Positions 53,809 to 55,158 of a DNA stretch of 55,158 bases are shown in pieces. How positions within the stretch are numbered: position 1 is the first letter of the stretch; each line of letters starts with the position of its first letter. The DNA is from Phytomonas francai. Its lineage: Eukaryota > Euglenozoa > Kinetoplastea > Trypanosomatida > Trypanosomatidae. A program made the translations under genes and the position numbers. Location of the stretch: assembly GCA_001766655.1 (NCBI GenBank), contig MJCC01000028.1, positions 31,879 to 87,036 of the forward strand, written 5' to 3'. The notes under the pieces were generated by a model, which saw only the letters and a program-made list of their open reading frames with translations, was not told where the DNA came from and searched no databases.

Positions 53809-55158
53809 CTTTGGAATTAAATAATTGCGTTATTTGGGTTGGGTTTGATTTTTTTTTTTTTTTTGGAATGTGTGGAAGGGGAAGTTATTCCGTGTTAAAG
53901 TGGGATGTATTATAGGTAACATATGTCCATTGTGTATAATCCCCCCCGAACACACATAGGATAAACGTGTTGTAGTATACAAAAAAAAAAAAAAAATGGA
54001 TTGTTTCACGTTGGAGTCACGAAATCGTAACGATACCGTTGTCATTTTTACAAGTAAAAATTTCCCCATTTGTTTTGCAAACGGGAAAAGAGCAACGGAT
54101 ATGTAGAATGAGTATCACCATGCACATTTAGATGACACATTTATGCCACAGGTAGAAGCAAGTTACAGAGCATTTTGTGTGTTTGGTGTGAAGATATCAC
54201 AGACCAGGGGGGAAGGTGGTAGACATTTTATACATATATACACCCCCCGCCAAAACGAGCAGGACGGAAACACGGATTCCAAAAAAAAAAAAAAAAAGGT
54301 AAGGAAAGAATGGAAAGAGAGAGAAATTTTTATACTTTCATTGACATCAAAGATAAAAATAAGAAAAAAAAGGCATCTTTTAAGGATACCTTCTAAAAAA
54401 AAAAAAACGATACCTAAAGAATATGTGTGCGAGTGCGTAGGAGAAAAGAAATCCATTAGACCATGTGATATAAAACGGTGCTTCATTCTCTAATCAATAA
54501 ATAGGTGAGCCCTGAATCTTGGCTTCGACGAGTCTTCCACCATGGTAATGTGGCACCTTCTACTATTCCTTGACCGGTCTCAATGTCTTATCCAATTTAG
54601 ACATGGGGCGCGAGAGAAAATAACTCTAAATATTAAAAAAAAAAAAACTAGAAAATCTATCTTGGTAAGCCACCCCTGCACAGAAAAAAGTCAATGACAA
54701 GGGAAGGGGGGAAAACGTGTGCAAATGTGAATGCACTCTTCTCAACTGTGATAGGTTAAAATGTGTATGAGGAAAGTTTATGAACATGGTAAGCAGTAAT
54801 GTTAATATATTATAGCGAACCAGTGATTCTGAGAACCCCCTTCATTGATATTGCTAAACTGCATGGGAGAAGCAGGGTATTTAAAAAAAAAAAAAATGGA
54901 AATATTAAACGAAAAATCCAATTTATGGATTTGAAAAAGAAGTAGCTAGGAAACGATTATTATACATTTCTTCTTCTTGAATGAGGAGGATATAATAATA
55001 TAGTAAATTATACCATATGAAAAACAATGTACTAAGGGGGGCCAATATTTGTATAAAGAAAATTGTCGTTAAGCTAAACTGAGAAAAGAGGGAAATGAAG
55101 AACCTTTTGAAGAAGGAAAAATAGTGTAGGCTTACGCTTATAAGGAATGAGGGGGGGG
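53809..55158 (-). other. Probable cis-intron of the DEAD-box helicase gene, open at the right edge
   Basis: At least 1,350 bases of AT-rich sequence with many A and T runs separate the last helicase exon from any visible upstream exon. The 3' end reads TTTAATTCCAAAG at 53821-53809. No frame on the minus strand in this stretch encodes DEAD-box motifs. The 5' splice site is not in the window. The pyrimidine tract is weak: T-rich bases are interrupted by A, and A17 lies about 30-45 bases upstream of the junction. An assembly break or a truncated gene would give the same picture. Confidence 0.6.

Overview
The window looks like nuclear DNA of a kinetoplastid (trypanosomatid-type) protist. All fifteen genes I can support lie on the minus strand, head to tail, as in a polycistronic transcription unit. 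Fourteen show no intron within the window, including one of 15.1 kb. One gene encodes a paraflagellar-rod-family protein, a family known from Euglenozoa. Several genes have polypyrimidine tracts followed by AG just upstream of the start codon, as expected for spliced-leader trans-splicing. The single gene that appears to carry a cis-intron is a DEAD-box helicase with an RGG tail; a helicase gene of this kind (DBP2B) is one of only two intron-bearing genes known in trypanosomatids. Coding DNA is GC-rich. Intergenic DNA is AT-rich and full of TA, CA and homopolymer tracts, which fits a Trypanosoma-like genome better than Leishmania.

Layout in transcription order, right to left. DEAD-box helicase 3' exon (53489-53808) behind an intron that runs off the right edge. 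NUDIX hydrolase with a C-terminal membrane segment (50888-52183). Golgi pH regulator/GPR89-like membrane protein (48582-50357). Leucine-rich-repeat protein (44423-47740). Paraflagellar-rod-family protein (40592-42964). LRRC51-like protein (37148-39520). ER membrane complex subunit 8/9 (35873-36556). A 5,039-residue HECT ubiquitin ligase (19474-34593). A STE/MAP2K-like kinase with very large insertions (11505-15950). A permuted NlpC/P60 (YiiX-like) membrane-anchored protein with a probable frameshift (8466-9786). Dre2/anamorsin (7234-7596). A divergent acyl-CoA dehydrogenase lacking the catalytic Glu (4801-6366). A small unrecognised protein (3585-4139). Phosphatidylglycerophosphate synthase (1185-3020). 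The N-terminal part of a PP2A activator, PTPA (1-502), cut by the left edge.

The genes are housekeeping and flagellar functions with no common pathway, as is normal when co-transcription is not operonic. I see no rRNA, tRNA, CRISPR array or intact mobile element. I found no convincing previously undescribed system. The best leads are the long cis-intron, the active-site loss in the acyl-CoA dehydrogenase, the CCCH finger inside the HECT ligase, and the frameshift in the YiiX-like gene. There is a 65-base N gap at 10220-10284. Both this gap and the right edge of the window touch G homopolymers, so homopolymer-related assembly errors should be kept in mind.
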